Shown: one piece after another, positions 25,724 through 34,754 of the stretch
How positions within the stretch are numbered: position 1 is the first letter of the stretch
Layout: the number at the start of each line of letters is the position of its first letter
Assembly: GCF_002277895.1 (NCBI RefSeq)
Contig: NZ_CP022999.1
Coordinates: forward strand, 1,116,001-1,180,000
Length of the DNA stretch: 64,000 nt
Reading direction: 5' to 3'
Source: Rhizobium sp. 11515TR
GTDB taxonomy: Bacteria; Pseudomonadota; Alphaproteobacteria; Rhizobiales; Rhizobiaceae
Notes under the pieces: generated by a model
The model's input: the letters and a program-made list of their open reading frames with translations, nothing else
What the model was told of the DNA's origin: nothing
Database searches by the model: none
Program-made: the position numbers and the translations under genes

Positions 25724-27097
25724 TCAGGAAAAGAAACGCCGGAGCGGCGGCACGAAACGAACTACGAACTGGTCGAGGAGCAGCATCGCGACGATGGCGG
25801 CTCCCGTCAGCGGGAAGGCCACCCCGAAGATGATGGCGATGAGCCACAGGCCGATATAGACCGATTTTTGCGGCGGCATCGGCGGCACGCCGAGACGGCC
25901 CGATGGCCTTCGCTTCCACCACATGGTCGCAGCCGTCACGCAGCAAAGAACGATGGCGAGACAAGTGGCCAGCATCAGAAGTTGGTTGAAAAGGCCCCAT
26001 TCCTGTCCCTGATGGACATTGATACCCCATTCGATCGCCTTGCCGAGCGCCGGATACTGGTCATAGGAAATGTCGACGAGCGGTTTGCCGGAATATTGAT
26101 CGATGTGGACCGTTCGCTCCTCGCCGAGGTCGCCGAAATAATGACTTGCGGTATAGACGCCGGTCGGATCCGAAGGGATCGCGAGATCGGAGCCCGCAAC
26201 CATGCCCAGGCCGTGCATGATGTGGACGGCTTTGTTCAGGCCGATCGGCCTCGCCGATTGCGTTGGGGCGATATCGGAGGGCGGAACGGGCGCATTCTCG
26301 ACCACCCAGCCGGCGCGATCGACAACATCCTGTGTGACCTTCGTCGATTTCGGCACCTCGTCCCACACCGCTGCCGGTGTTCCGAGATTATTCGCCGTCA
26401 GCCAGGCATTGACATTGGCGCCCCAGTAACCGGACCATGGCATGCCGCTGAAGGCCAGGAAGAAGATGAGGATGCCGGCAAGGGCCCCCGTCACGGCATG
26501 CAGGTCGCGCCAGAAGACGCGCCGGGACGGATTGCCGCGAATTGTCAGCACGCCGCCGCTCTGCTGGCGCGGCCACCACAGATAGATGCCGGTCACCACG
26601 AGGACGAGGGCAAAGCCCGCGACAATCTCGATCAGGCGATTGGCCCATTTTCCGAAATATTCGAGGCTGTGGATGCGCTTGACCACCCAGCCGAACTCCT
26701 GTTTCGACCCCACCGATCCCAGGATGCTGCCGTCATAGGGATTGACGTAGACGATGGTCGATTGACCGCCCTTGGATATGGTTATCCAGGCCGAGCGGTT
26801 CGGTGCTGACGCTTCATGATAGGAGGTCACACGGGTGCCGGGGAAAGCTGCGAGCGCCGCATCGGCGATCTGCTGCGGCTGCAACATCGTGCCGGTCTCG
26901 GCGACGAGGTAACGATGCGAATAGAAAGTATCGGCAATCTGATCCTTGAACAGATAGAGCGAACCGGTGATCGCCAGATTGAGCATGAAGGGAATGACGA
27001 GAAGGCCAGCGAAGAAATGCCAGCGCCAGATTGCGCGATAGAGCGAGACATTATGGGTTGCTGCGGCTGCAGGCTCTGCAGCGGTAAAGGCAGACAT
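25724..27097 (-). CDS. PepSY-associated transmembrane (PiuB/iron-uptake-like) protein
   Basis: This 457-residue integral membrane protein has about four or five helices. The first (WHFFAGLLVIPFMLNLAITGSLYLF, about 26-50) starts with the conserved RWHFFAG, and a periplasmic PepSY domain follows (about 60-130). Further landmarks are HSLEYFGKWANRLIEI, the helix FALVLVVTGIYLWWP, and HAVTGALAGILIFFLAFSGMPWSGYWG. A strong GGAGGATTTC site precedes the start. The family is often metal-linked and may reduce or move copper or iron at the membrane. The operon context favours copper. Confidence 0.82.
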   Translation of the reverse strand: MSAFTAAEPAAAATHNVSLYRAIWRWHFFAGLLVIPFMLNLAITGSLYLFKDQIADTFYSHRYLVAETGTMLQPQQIADAALAAFPGTRVTSYHEASAPNRSAWITISKGGQSTIVYVNPYDGSILGSVGSKQEFGWVVKRIHSLEYFGKWANRLIEIVAGFALVLVVTGIYLWWPRQQSGGVLTIRGNPSRRVFWRDLHAVTGALAGILIFFLAFSGMPWSGYWGANVNAWLTANNLGTPAAVWDEVPKSTKVTQDVVDRAGWVVENAPVPPSDIAPTQSARPIGLNKAVHIMHGLGMVAGSDLAIPSDPTGVYTASHYFGDLGEERTVHIDQYSGKPLVDISYDQYPALGKAIEWGINVHQGQEWGLFNQLLMLATCLAIVLCCVTAATMWWKRRPSGRLGVPPMPPQKSVYIGLWLIAIIFGVAFPLTGAAIVAMLLLDQFVVRFVPPLRRFFS

Positions 27098-27327
27098 GAA
27101 ATCCTCCGAAGATCGGCAGGCTGCCGCAAGCGGTCGATCTGAGGAGGGGGTGTGGCGAGATGGTTCGCCGTTTGGCGTGAGCTTGCTTTCCTTGAGCCAC
27201 CGATCAATCGGCCTGCTTCGTTCGGCAAGATGCAGCTGGGAACACCAATCCTCAGATGTCGCGATGTGATGGTCGCGCGAGCAGCAGCGTTGACGGCAGG
27301 CATCGCAACAAAAGTCGCAACGCCGGT

Positions 27328-27732
27328 TCAGCCAACGATGTCGAGGAGGGGTGGTGCTCTCGGTCCTGTGTTCGGCGGATAAAGCTGGCGGTGGAACGCC
27401 TCCGATCTTGCGATGACCGTCTCTCCGCGCTGGGAGGCGAGGCGTTCACAAATGTCGGTCGGAGGCGTGGGCAGCATTGCGGCGGACGCGATCCGGCATG
27501 CCTCGCATCCGGGTGCATAGGCTTTCCCATGCACCTTGCCGTCGGCATCCTTGTAGGTGATGCAGAGAATGGGGAGCGATCCATCCGGGAGCCGGTACTG
27601 GGCAAGCTCGATCGGGGATATCTCGTCCGCGGTCGCGACAACAGGCTGATGGGCGAAGGCGACAAGCAACAATGCAACCGCGCAAAGAATGCGCGCGCTC
27701 CACTGAAATGTTCGCGAAATCGTCTTCCGCAT
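27328..27732 (-). CDS. Secreted cysteine-containing protein, DUF2946-like
   Basis: This 134-residue protein has a signal-like helix (ARILCAVALLLVAFAHQPVVA). The mature domain contains LPILCITYKDADGK and APGCEACRIASAA, a CxxC motif that could bind copper. Proteins of this size and pattern lie beside PepSY and copper-chaperone genes in other alphaproteobacteria. It is the first gene of the copper operon, 230 bases upstream of the PepSY gene. I preferred ATG 27732 (GGGGACAAG upstream) over GTG 27744. The family assignment is tentative. Confidence 0.6.
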   Translation of the reverse strand: MRKTISRTFQWSARILCAVALLLVAFAHQPVVATADEISPIELAQYRLPDGSLPILCITYKDADGKVHGKAYAPGCEACRIASAAMLPTPPTDICERLASQRGETVIARSEAFHRQLYPPNTGPRAPPLLDIVG

Positions 27733-28308
27733 TCTTGTCCCCACCCACCCGAATTCGCGGATAAGGCTGCAGTCATAGGACAGGCCTATTGCAAGCGCAA
27801 TGCGTCAATTGGTGCAGCGCCGAAGTTTGCGGACGTCGGTATCGGTCAGGCGACGCGTCTCGGGGAGCGCCAAATTGGCGGAGAGCCCTTGATCGTTCCG
27901 TCCGGGGCGCCAGATAGGGCTGATCATTCGGATCCGTAAGTGGAGCTTTGGGAAGGGTGGTCATGAGCAGCTTTGATGACTCACCGTCTGCCCGGTGCCT
28001 TCGACATCTCGATCCATCGGCTTTCACGATTCGCTTTCCTCGTGGTCCATGATCTCCGAGGGACGCATGACTACATCCGGCCTGGATGACAGATTCCGGA
28101 CGTAGCGATATTGAGATGCATTGCTTCAGAAGTTTGATTGCGACGATGACCTTCACTCCCGGTTCCCGCTCGAACATTTTGCCACGCCGCCGGTCAATGA
28201 GAGGCTTGGTAAACCATTTTGCAGAGTTCGCATGGTATCCCAAACAGACTTTGATTATGCCGAGGCAAGGTCAATCGTCGCGGGTCGTTGCGAGGACTGG
28301 GAATAGCA
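27733..28308. other. Intergenic region upstream of the copper operon and the diguanylate cyclase
   Basis: This region must hold the copper-operon promoter (left side) and the promoter of the diguanylate cyclase. A 61-codon frame (28121-28306, TTG start) ends two bases before the cyclase start codon and could be a leader peptide, but it lacks a good ribosome-binding site. Nothing else is recognisable. Confidence 0.35.
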
Positions 28309-29403
28309 ATGGAAATTGAAACACATCTGGTTTCGCTGATACGTGTCCTCGGCCAGGTTGCGATCATCGTCTATGCCTATTCCTGGGTCATTCGGATCGT
28401 CGAACGCGGTGCTTTGAAATCCGTGGCTGTCGGGCTGTTGTTCGGGCTTGTTGGCATCTTGTCCATGGGCGATCCGATACAATGGATGCCGGGCGTCATT
28501 CAGGATGGCCGTTCTATCCTCCTTGTCCTTACGCCGATCTATGGGGGGCTTCTGGGAACCATTGTCGCTGCGGCGATGATGGCCCTGTTTCGGTACATGG
28601 TGGGCGGCATGGGCGCCGTGATTGGCGTTGCCGGCATCGTAATCGTTGCCGTCGTGGGCTATGTACTCAGTCTGCTGCCGCGGCAATGGACCGGCACGGG
28701 ATGGAGGCGATCGGCCCTGTTCGGTCTGGCGACCTGCTCATCCATTGTGGTTGTCTTCCTTTTGCCGTGGGCGGTTGCGCGCGCCCTTCTGATCTCGGCG
28801 ACACTTCCGGTGACGATCGTCAATATCCTCGGCGTCATGCTCCTGTCGGACCTCTTGCAGCGGGAGCAATATCGCATCGGCATACAGCGCGCGCTGGAGA
28901 ATGAAGCGAGCCTCGATCCCCTCACAAGGTTGCCCAACCGCCGCGTGCTGCAGCGCGAAGGCGATCGATGCAGCAAGGAAGCGGGCATGCGGCGTATCCC
29001 TTTCTCGATCATCATGCTCGATATCGATCACTTCAAGAAGATCAACGACAGCTGGGGCCATTCCTTCGGCGACACCGTTCTGGCGCGGTTGGCCGATGTC
29101 ATCAGGCAAACCGTGCGCAAGACCGACATTGCCGCCCGTTATGGCGGCGAGGAGATCGTCGTGCTGCTGCCCAATACCGATACGCGGGCCGCGGCCGCCG
29201 TCGCGGAGAAAATTCGCAAGGATATCGAGGGCACAACCCTGATGTTCGAGCAGGAAGCCGTCCACGTCACCGTCAGCATCGGTATTGCCTGCTCCCTTGA
29301 GCCGACGACGGATTTCAAGCATGTGCTCGAGGCTGCCGATAAGGCGCTCTATCGGGCGAAGGCGAGCGGAAGAAATCGCGTGGAACTGGCGGAGGCCGCA
29401 TAG
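28309..29403 (+). CDS. Membrane diguanylate cyclase (5TM-LYT-like sensor + GGDEF)
   Basis: This 364-residue protein has an N-terminal half with about five or six membrane helices, resembling the 5TMR-LYT sensor (LLFGLVGILSM, then TPIYGGLLGTIVAAAMMALFRY). The C-terminal GGDEF domain (about 200-360) starts DPLTRLPNRR. The active-site motif is GGEEI in place of GGDEF/GGEEF. An RxxD product-inhibition site (RKTD) lies exactly five residues upstream. It should make cyclic-di-GMP if the final Ile is tolerated. The start was moved to ATG 28309, where the membrane region begins. Confidence 0.85.
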   Translation: MEIETHLVSLIRVLGQVAIIVYAYSWVIRIVERGALKSVAVGLLFGLVGILSMGDPIQWMPGVIQDGRSILLVLTPIYGGLLGTIVAAAMMALFRYMVGGMGAVIGVAGIVIVAVVGYVLSLLPRQWTGTGWRRSALFGLATCSSIVVVFLLPWAVARALLISATLPVTIVNILGVMLLSDLLQREQYRIGIQRALENEASLDPLTRLPNRRVLQREGDRCSKEAGMRRIPFSIIMLDIDHFKKINDSWGHSFGDTVLARLADVIRQTVRKTDIAARYGGEEIVVLLPNTDTRAAAAVAEKIRKDIEGTTLMFEQEAVHVTVSIGIACSLEPTTDFKHVLEAADKALYRAKASGRNRVELAEAA

Positions 29404-29565
29404 GCCGGCCGTCATTTCTTCGGCGATGAGAGCACGACGTGCTTTCTCGCATTTCCCGACAACTCGCATGCGCGAGGATCTACGGCAGGAAGCACCCGGC
29501 AGACAATGCATGAGTTCGCCGGCCCCGATCCCCTCGGAGCAATTGCGGGTAAAGCGCGGTGTGGT

Positions 29566-30687
29566 TCAGTTCAAGCGGTGGCGGAACATCCAGGCGGCAA
29601 CGGGCATCGTCGCGGCGGCGATGGCGACGAGTGCGAGCATATCCGGAAACAGCGTATCGAGGCCCGCACCTTCGAGATAGACGCCGCGCGTGATGCTGAT
29701 CGCGTATTTCAGCGGATTGATCATCGTCGCATATTGCAGGACTTCCGGCATGTTGTCGGTCGGCGACATCAGACCGGAGAGCAGCATGAACGGCATCAGA
29801 AAGACGAAACAGAGGATCATCGCCTGTTGCATGTTGGCGGCAATCGATGACAGGAACAGCCCAAAGCCGATGGCTGCGGCGAGGAAGAGGCTCAGCCCGA
29901 GATAGAGCGTCACGAACGAACCGGCAAACGGGATGCGGAACCAGAACAAGGCTACTAGCAGGATCGTCGATGCCTGGGTGATGCCGACGATCATCGAGGG
30001 AACCGCCTTGCCGATCATGATCTCGGTCGGCGTGAACGGTGCCACAAGCAATTGATCGAATGTGCCTTCCTCGCGTTCGCGGGCAACGGACATGGCGGTC
30101 AACATCATCGTCATCAGCATGGTGATTGTGCCGATGAGCGATGGGACCATGCTCCAGCGCGTTTCCAGCTGCGGATTGTACCATGCCCGCGTGGTGACCT
30201 TCACCCTGCCGTTGGAGCGCCCCTTTTGCACCAGCCAGTCGGAGGTGAAGTCGCTGACAATCGTGTTGGCATAGCCTTGCGCGATGCCGCTGGTGTTGGA
30301 ATTCCTGCCATCCGCGACGACCTGCACCGTGCCGGGGGTGCCGGCTTCCAATTGCCGTTCGAAATCGCGCTCGATGACGATGATGAGCACGGCCTGCTTG
30401 GCATCGAGCAAGCGGATGGCCTGGCCCGTCTGCGTCAGTGTCGCCACCCTTTCGAAAATGCCAGATCCCTCGAGCTTTGCGACGAGGTTTCTTGATGTCG
30501 TCGTCCTGTCCTGGTCAACGAGCGCATAGGGAACATTATTGAGATCGTAGGTGGCGGCGTAGCCGAAAATCAGGCATTGCAGGATCGGCGGCACGACGAT
30601 GCTTGCCCGGCTTCTCGGGTCCTTCAGGATGACGAGGAGTTCCTTGCGGATCAGGGTCAGGATGCGCAGAAGCGATGCGATCAACAT
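29566..30687 (-). CDS. ybhR: ABC-2 type export permease, YbhR-like
   Basis: This 373-residue permease has an N-terminal helix ending in the ABC-2 start region (RILTLIRKELLVILKDPRS). A large periplasmic loop (about 50-170) follows, then five C-terminal helices with AREREEGTFDQLLVAPFTPTE and NPLKYAI, both family landmarks. The ATG at 30687 lies two bases past the stop of the sister permease; an upstream frame to 30870 is a shadow. It should pair with the YbhS-like protein and the dual ATPase to export drugs, cations or lipophilic compounds. Confidence 0.87.
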   Translation of the reverse strand: MLIASLLRILTLIRKELLVILKDPRSRASIVVPPILQCLIFGYAATYDLNNVPYALVDQDRTTTSRNLVAKLEGSGIFERVATLTQTGQAIRLLDAKQAVLIIVIERDFERQLEAGTPGTVQVVADGRNSNTSGIAQGYANTIVSDFTSDWLVQKGRSNGRVKVTTRAWYNPQLETRWSMVPSLIGTITMLMTMMLTAMSVAREREEGTFDQLLVAPFTPTEIMIGKAVPSMIVGITQASTILLVALFWFRIPFAGSFVTLYLGLSLFLAAAIGFGLFLSSIAANMQQAMILCFVFLMPFMLLSGLMSPTDNMPEVLQYATMINPLKYAISITRGVYLEGAGLDTLFPDMLALVAIAAATMPVAAWMFRHRLN

Positions 30688-30689
30688 GG

Positions 30690-31841
30690 CTATGCGATCC
30701 TCTTGCGGGTCATGCGCACGGCAAGGGCCAGAAGCGCTGTCGCCATGCCGGCGAGCACCGCCGCATTGGGCAGGATGACGCTCCAGATATTGCCGGCGAG
30801 AAACAGGGTTTGCAGCAGGGTGACGAAATATCGGCCGGGGAAGATGTAGGTGATGATCTGCACGGCCCAAGGCATGCTCCGCGGATCGAACATGAAGCCA
30901 GAGAGCATCATCGCCGGCAGGAAGGTCACGAGAACGGTGACCTGGCTGGCGATGAACTGGCTCTTGGTGATCGAGGATATGGCAAGGCCAAGTCCCAGCG
31001 CGACGAGAAGATAAAGCATGGATACGATGGTCAGGACCAGCAGCGATCCGCGAAGCGGCACGCCAAAGAGAAGCCTGCTACCAACGACGCAGAGCGCAAG
31101 GCCGGCAAGCCCCAGAAGAAAATAGGGAACGGTCTTGCCGAGCAGGATTTCAGTCGAGCGGACGGGTGTGACGAACAGCGCTTCGAAGGTGCCGCGCTCC
31201 CATTCCCGCGCCATGACGAGGGCGGTCAGCAGCGCGCCGATCAACGTCATGACGAGGACGACGAGCCCTGGGACGAGGAAATAGCTGCTGTCATTGGCCT
31301 CGTTGAACCACAGGCGGGATTCGATCGTGACGCCGCTGCCGCCGAGTGTCCCTTTGCGCGAGGCTTCCTTGGCGGCCCAGACGCCGACGGCCGCTTCGGC
31401 ATAGCTCAGAGAGATGCGCGCCGTATTGGCGTCGCTGCCGTTGACGACGGCCTGAACCTCGCCATTGCCTTGAGCGACCTTCCGCGAGAAATCCGAGGGA
31501 ATGCGCAGGATCGCCCGAACTTCGGAGGACAAAAGCATCCTTTCCGCCTCCGCCATCGTCTTGACGGGCTTCGGGGAGAAATAGCTGGAGAGCTCGAAGG
31601 CGGAAGCGAGGCCGCGCGCCTCGGCTGAATTTTCTTCCATGACGATCGCGACGGGAACGTTCTTGACGTCGAGATTGATGCCGTATCCGAAGAGGATCAG
31701 CAGCGCCACCGGCATGACGATGCCGATCGCAATGCTGCTCGGATCGCGCAGGAGCTGCCAGGTTTCCTTGCGGATGAGGGCGCGAATGCGACGCAAGGCT
31801 GCGCGCAATGCTTGGCTGGAGCTGTCGACAGGCTGGTTCAT
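30690..31841 (-). CDS. ybhS: ABC-2 type export permease, YbhS-like
   Basis: This 383-residue sister permease has the same architecture: an N-terminal helix after RRIRALIRKETWQLLRDPSS, a periplasmic domain, and a C-terminal bundle containing MAREWERGTFEALFVTPVRSTE. Its start overlaps the ATPase stop by four bases and the next permease follows two bases after its own stop, so all three are translationally coupled. Confidence 0.87.
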   Translation of the reverse strand: MNQPVDSSSQALRAALRRIRALIRKETWQLLRDPSSIAIGIVMPVALLILFGYGINLDVKNVPVAIVMEENSAEARGLASAFELSSYFSPKPVKTMAEAERMLLSSEVRAILRIPSDFSRKVAQGNGEVQAVVNGSDANTARISLSYAEAAVGVWAAKEASRKGTLGGSGVTIESRLWFNEANDSSYFLVPGLVVLVMTLIGALLTALVMAREWERGTFEALFVTPVRSTEILLGKTVPYFLLGLAGLALCVVGSRLLFGVPLRGSLLVLTIVSMLYLLVALGLGLAISSITKSQFIASQVTVLVTFLPAMMLSGFMFDPRSMPWAVQIITYIFPGRYFVTLLQTLFLAGNIWSVILPNAAVLAGMATALLALAVRMTRKRIA

Positions 31842-33598
31842 GCCGCCTTCTCCATTTTCCTATGACGCTCCTTCTCGACGATCGCGATGAAGGCCTCCTC
31901 CATCGTCGCTGCCGCCTCGCCGTGCGTTCCTGCATGAGCCCGGATTTCGACTGGCGTGCCCTCGGCGAGGTTCCTTCCGGCATCGAGGATGATGATCCGG
32001 TCGCAATATTCGGCCTCTTCCATGAAATGCGTCGTCACGATGATGGTAACGCCTTGCTCGGACAGAGCCGTGATCCGGCCCCAGAATTGCCGCCGGGCCA
32101 GCGGATCGGCGCCGCTCGTGGCCTCATCAAGGAACAGAATATCTGGCTCGTGCAGCAGCGCGGCGGCCAACGCCAAGCGCTGCTTGAAACCGCCCGGCAA
32201 TTGTCCGCTCGGCAGCTTTGAGAACTGGTCGAGTTCGAACTGGCTCTTCAGGGCGCCGATCCTGTCCTTTCTGCGCCGGCCGCGTAAGCCATAGGCGCTC
32301 GCGAAGAATTCCAGATTTTCGTCGACGCTGAGCTGGCCGTAGAGCGAGAATTTCTGCGCCACATAACCCAGCTTTTCTCGTGCCTTCGCACCTGCCGTCA
32401 GCAGATCGGAGCCGGCGACCATTAAGGTGCCGTCGGTGGCCGGAAGCAGGCCGCAAAGCATCCGGAACGTCGTGCTTTTCCCCGCGCCATTCGGACCGAG
32501 CAGGCCATAGACTTCGCCTTTTCGGACACCGAAGCTGACATGGTCGACTGCCGTGAAATCTCCGAATTTGCGGACGAGATCGCGCACCTGCACGACCGTT
32601 TCATCGCCGTTGCCACGGTCGGATGGCTGGCCGGTTTTCGTCTGGCGCTCGGTGTCACCGACGACGGCGGAAAACAGCATCATGAAGGCGTCTTCGAACC
32701 GGGGCGCGACGCTTTCGGTATCGAGCTCAATCTCATCCAGCCGCAGCGGCTCGTGTTTCTGCTCCCGCTTGCGCACGATCCGGACGCGGCCGGCTTCCGG
32801 CACGGCATCGATAATGCCGGGCAGCGCAAAGAGACGCGCTTGCAGCGATCTTGCTGGCATCTCTTCCGGACCCTGTACCATGAAGCAGCAGCCATCGGCC
32901 TTTGCCGTAATCTCCGCCGGCGGCCCCTGATCGAGGATTTTGCCAGCATGCATGAGCACCGCGTGTTCGCAGCGTTCGGCCTCATCGAGATAGGAGGTTG
33001 CCACGATCACTGAAAGCCCGTCCTCCTTGACGAGCTTGAAGACGATCTCCCAGAGCTCGCGCCGCGACAGCGGATCGACGCCGACCGTGGGTTCGTCGAG
33101 AAGCAGCAGTTCTGGCGCCCGCACCAGCGTGCAGGCAAGGCCAAGCTTCTGTTTCATGCCGCCTGACAATTTTCCCGCCGGCCGCTCCTTGAAGCGACCG
33201 AGCTGCGTCATCTCGAAGAGGCGCGGATAGGTCTCGTCACGCTTCGATTGCGTTACGCCATGGAGATCGGCGTAAAGATCGAGGTTCTCCTGAACGCTCA
33301 GGTCCTCATAGAGGCCGAACTTCTGCGGCATATAGCCGATCCGGTCCTGAACGTGCTGCGGTTCCCTGGTAATATCGACGCCGATCACCTGCAGGCTGCC
33401 GTCATCCGGCGCGATGAGGCCGCATGCCAGGCGCAGCAATGTCGTCTTGCCGGCACCGTCCGGGCCGACGAGGGCGGTCAACGCTCCCTTGCGGACGTCG
33501 AGCGAGACATCGGCAAGCGCCTCCACCATCTCGCCGGTGTCGCGGCGAAAGGTCTTGCGGACATTCCTTGCTGTGACCGAGAGATCACCGGCGCTCAT
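31838..33598 (-). CDS. ybhF: Duplicated ABC ATPase, YbhF-like
   Basis: This 586-residue protein carries two nucleotide-binding domains in one chain. The first has VGPDGAGKTTLLR, LSGGMKQKL and LLLLDEPTVGVDP, but its switch loop reads VATSYLDEAE, so the switch His is replaced by Ser. The second has LGPNGAGKSTTFR, LPGGFKQRL (signature LPGG), ILFLDEATSGADP and a canonical VTTHFMEEAE. A first-half switch-loop difference also occurs in Escherichia coli YbhF, so one site is probably structural. It powers the YbhRS-like permeases. Confidence 0.88.
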   Translation of the reverse strand: MSAGDLSVTARNVRKTFRRDTGEMVEALADVSLDVRKGALTALVGPDGAGKTTLLRLACGLIAPDDGSLQVIGVDITREPQHVQDRIGYMPQKFGLYEDLSVQENLDLYADLHGVTQSKRDETYPRLFEMTQLGRFKERPAGKLSGGMKQKLGLACTLVRAPELLLLDEPTVGVDPLSRRELWEIVFKLVKEDGLSVIVATSYLDEAERCEHAVLMHAGKILDQGPPAEITAKADGCCFMVQGPEEMPARSLQARLFALPGIIDAVPEAGRVRIVRKREQKHEPLRLDEIELDTESVAPRFEDAFMMLFSAVVGDTERQTKTGQPSDRGNGDETVVQVRDLVRKFGDFTAVDHVSFGVRKGEVYGLLGPNGAGKSTTFRMLCGLLPATDGTLMVAGSDLLTAGAKAREKLGYVAQKFSLYGQLSVDENLEFFASAYGLRGRRRKDRIGALKSQFELDQFSKLPSGQLPGGFKQRLALAAALLHEPDILFLDEATSGADPLARRQFWGRITALSEQGVTIIVTTHFMEEAEYCDRIIILDAGRNLAEGTPVEIRAHAGTHGEAAATMEEAFIAIVEKERHRKMEKAA

Positions 33599-33613
33599 GG
33601 CATTCTCGCTCTA

Positions 33614-34621
33614 TCACTGCTGCGCGGTTGCGACATTCGCCTGCTCGCCCGAAAGTGGCCTGACGGTTGCCGGCATGCCCAGCCGCAGCGCGTTATCGGG
33701 ATCGTCCACAAAGACCCTCACTTCATAGACGAGACTTGTGCGCAGCTCTTCCGTCTGCACCGATTTTGGCGTGAACTCGGCAACCGAGGAGATGAAGCCG
33801 ATCCACCCGGGTATCGCACGTCCGGGCAGCGAATCCACACTGACGTTAGCCTTCATACCGGGACGGAGCATTCCAAGCTGGGTTTCCGAGACGTAGGCGC
33901 GTACCCATTTCGGGCTGATCGTCGCAAGCGAGAAGACCGCTCGGGTGGGTGAAGCCATCTCGCCTGGCTCGATCAGTCTGGACTGCACAATCGCGTCGAC
34001 CGGCGCTTTCAGTTCGGCATCGGCTAGCTGCTGGTGCAGGAGCGTGACATTGGCTTCCGATGCATGCAGCTGCGCTTCCGCCTCCTGAATGTCCTCGACG
34101 CGGGAACCGACGACAAGCAGATCGAGCGCCTTCTGATTGGCGACGACCTTGGCGTCGGCAACGGCGGCGGCAGAGCGCGCCTCGTCCAAAGCCTGTTGGC
34201 TGACGGCGGCCTTGGGAGCAAGCGCGTTCTGGCGCTCGAACTGGGCGCGGGCATTGACCGCCTCCGCCTTGGCGGATTCGAGATTGGCGCGGGACTGCGC
34301 AATCTCCTCGGGACGATTGCCGTTCTTGAGGCGCTCGAGATTGGCCCGCTGGCTTGCTGCCTGCGCCTCGGCCTGGGCGACCTGGGGCTGAAGACGGCTC
34401 GTATCCAGCCTGGCGACGACCTGACCTTTCTTGACTTGCGCGCCCTCTTCGACAAGGACTTCGGCGACACGTTCGCTGCCGTTGAAGGCGAGGGTAAGTT
34501 GCCTGAAGTCGATATTTCCATAGAGAACAAGCTCGTTCGAGCCGTTATCCCGATGGAAATACCACCAGGCTCCGCCGGCGGCGGCGATCAACAGGAGCAA
34601 GATGACGATGACGCGCTGCAT
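33614..34621 (-). CDS. ybhG: HlyD-type periplasmic adaptor, YbhG-like
   Basis: This 335-residue adaptor has an N-terminal anchor helix (VIVILLLLIAAAGGAWWYF), a lipoyl half (VAEVLVEEGAQVKKGQVVARLDT) and a long alanine/glutamine-rich coiled-coil hairpin (about 80-200). The second lipoyl half (ELKAPVDAIVQSRLIEPGEM) and a beta-barrel follow. ATG 34621 is preferred to the in-frame TTG at 34639. It is first in the operon and divergent from the CecR-like regulator. Confidence 0.88.
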   Translation of the reverse strand: MQRVIVILLLLIAAAGGAWWYFHRDNGSNELVLYGNIDFRQLTLAFNGSERVAEVLVEEGAQVKKGQVVARLDTSRLQPQVAQAEAQAASQRANLERLKNGNRPEEIAQSRANLESAKAEAVNARAQFERQNALAPKAAVSQQALDEARSAAAVADAKVVANQKALDLLVVGSRVEDIQEAEAQLHASEANVTLLHQQLADAELKAPVDAIVQSRLIEPGEMASPTRAVFSLATISPKWVRAYVSETQLGMLRPGMKANVSVDSLPGRAIPGWIGFISSVAEFTPKSVQTEELRTSLVYEVRVFVDDPDNALRLGMPATVRPLSGEQANVATAQQ

Positions 34622-34708
34622 GCTGTATTTGAACTCCAAAGAGATGCCAGCTTTGATGAAACGAACGGTGACACATATCGATCCGCGGAGTGATTATAGC
34701 GCTTGTCA

Positions 34709-34737
34709 AATTCAAATTTCAAATTAATATTTGAATT
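34709..34737. promoter_or_regulatory. Inverted-repeat operator between ybhG-like and cecR-like genes
   Basis: AATTCAAAT (34709-34717) and ATTTGAATT (34729-34737) are perfect 9-base inverted repeats with an 11-base spacer. The left arm is embedded in CAAATT repeats starting at 34707. The site ends 17 bases before the regulator's start codon and lies in the only gap between the two transcription units, so it is the likely CecR-type binding site. Confidence 0.65.
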
Positions 34738-34754
34738 AATGGAAGGCGAAAGCA

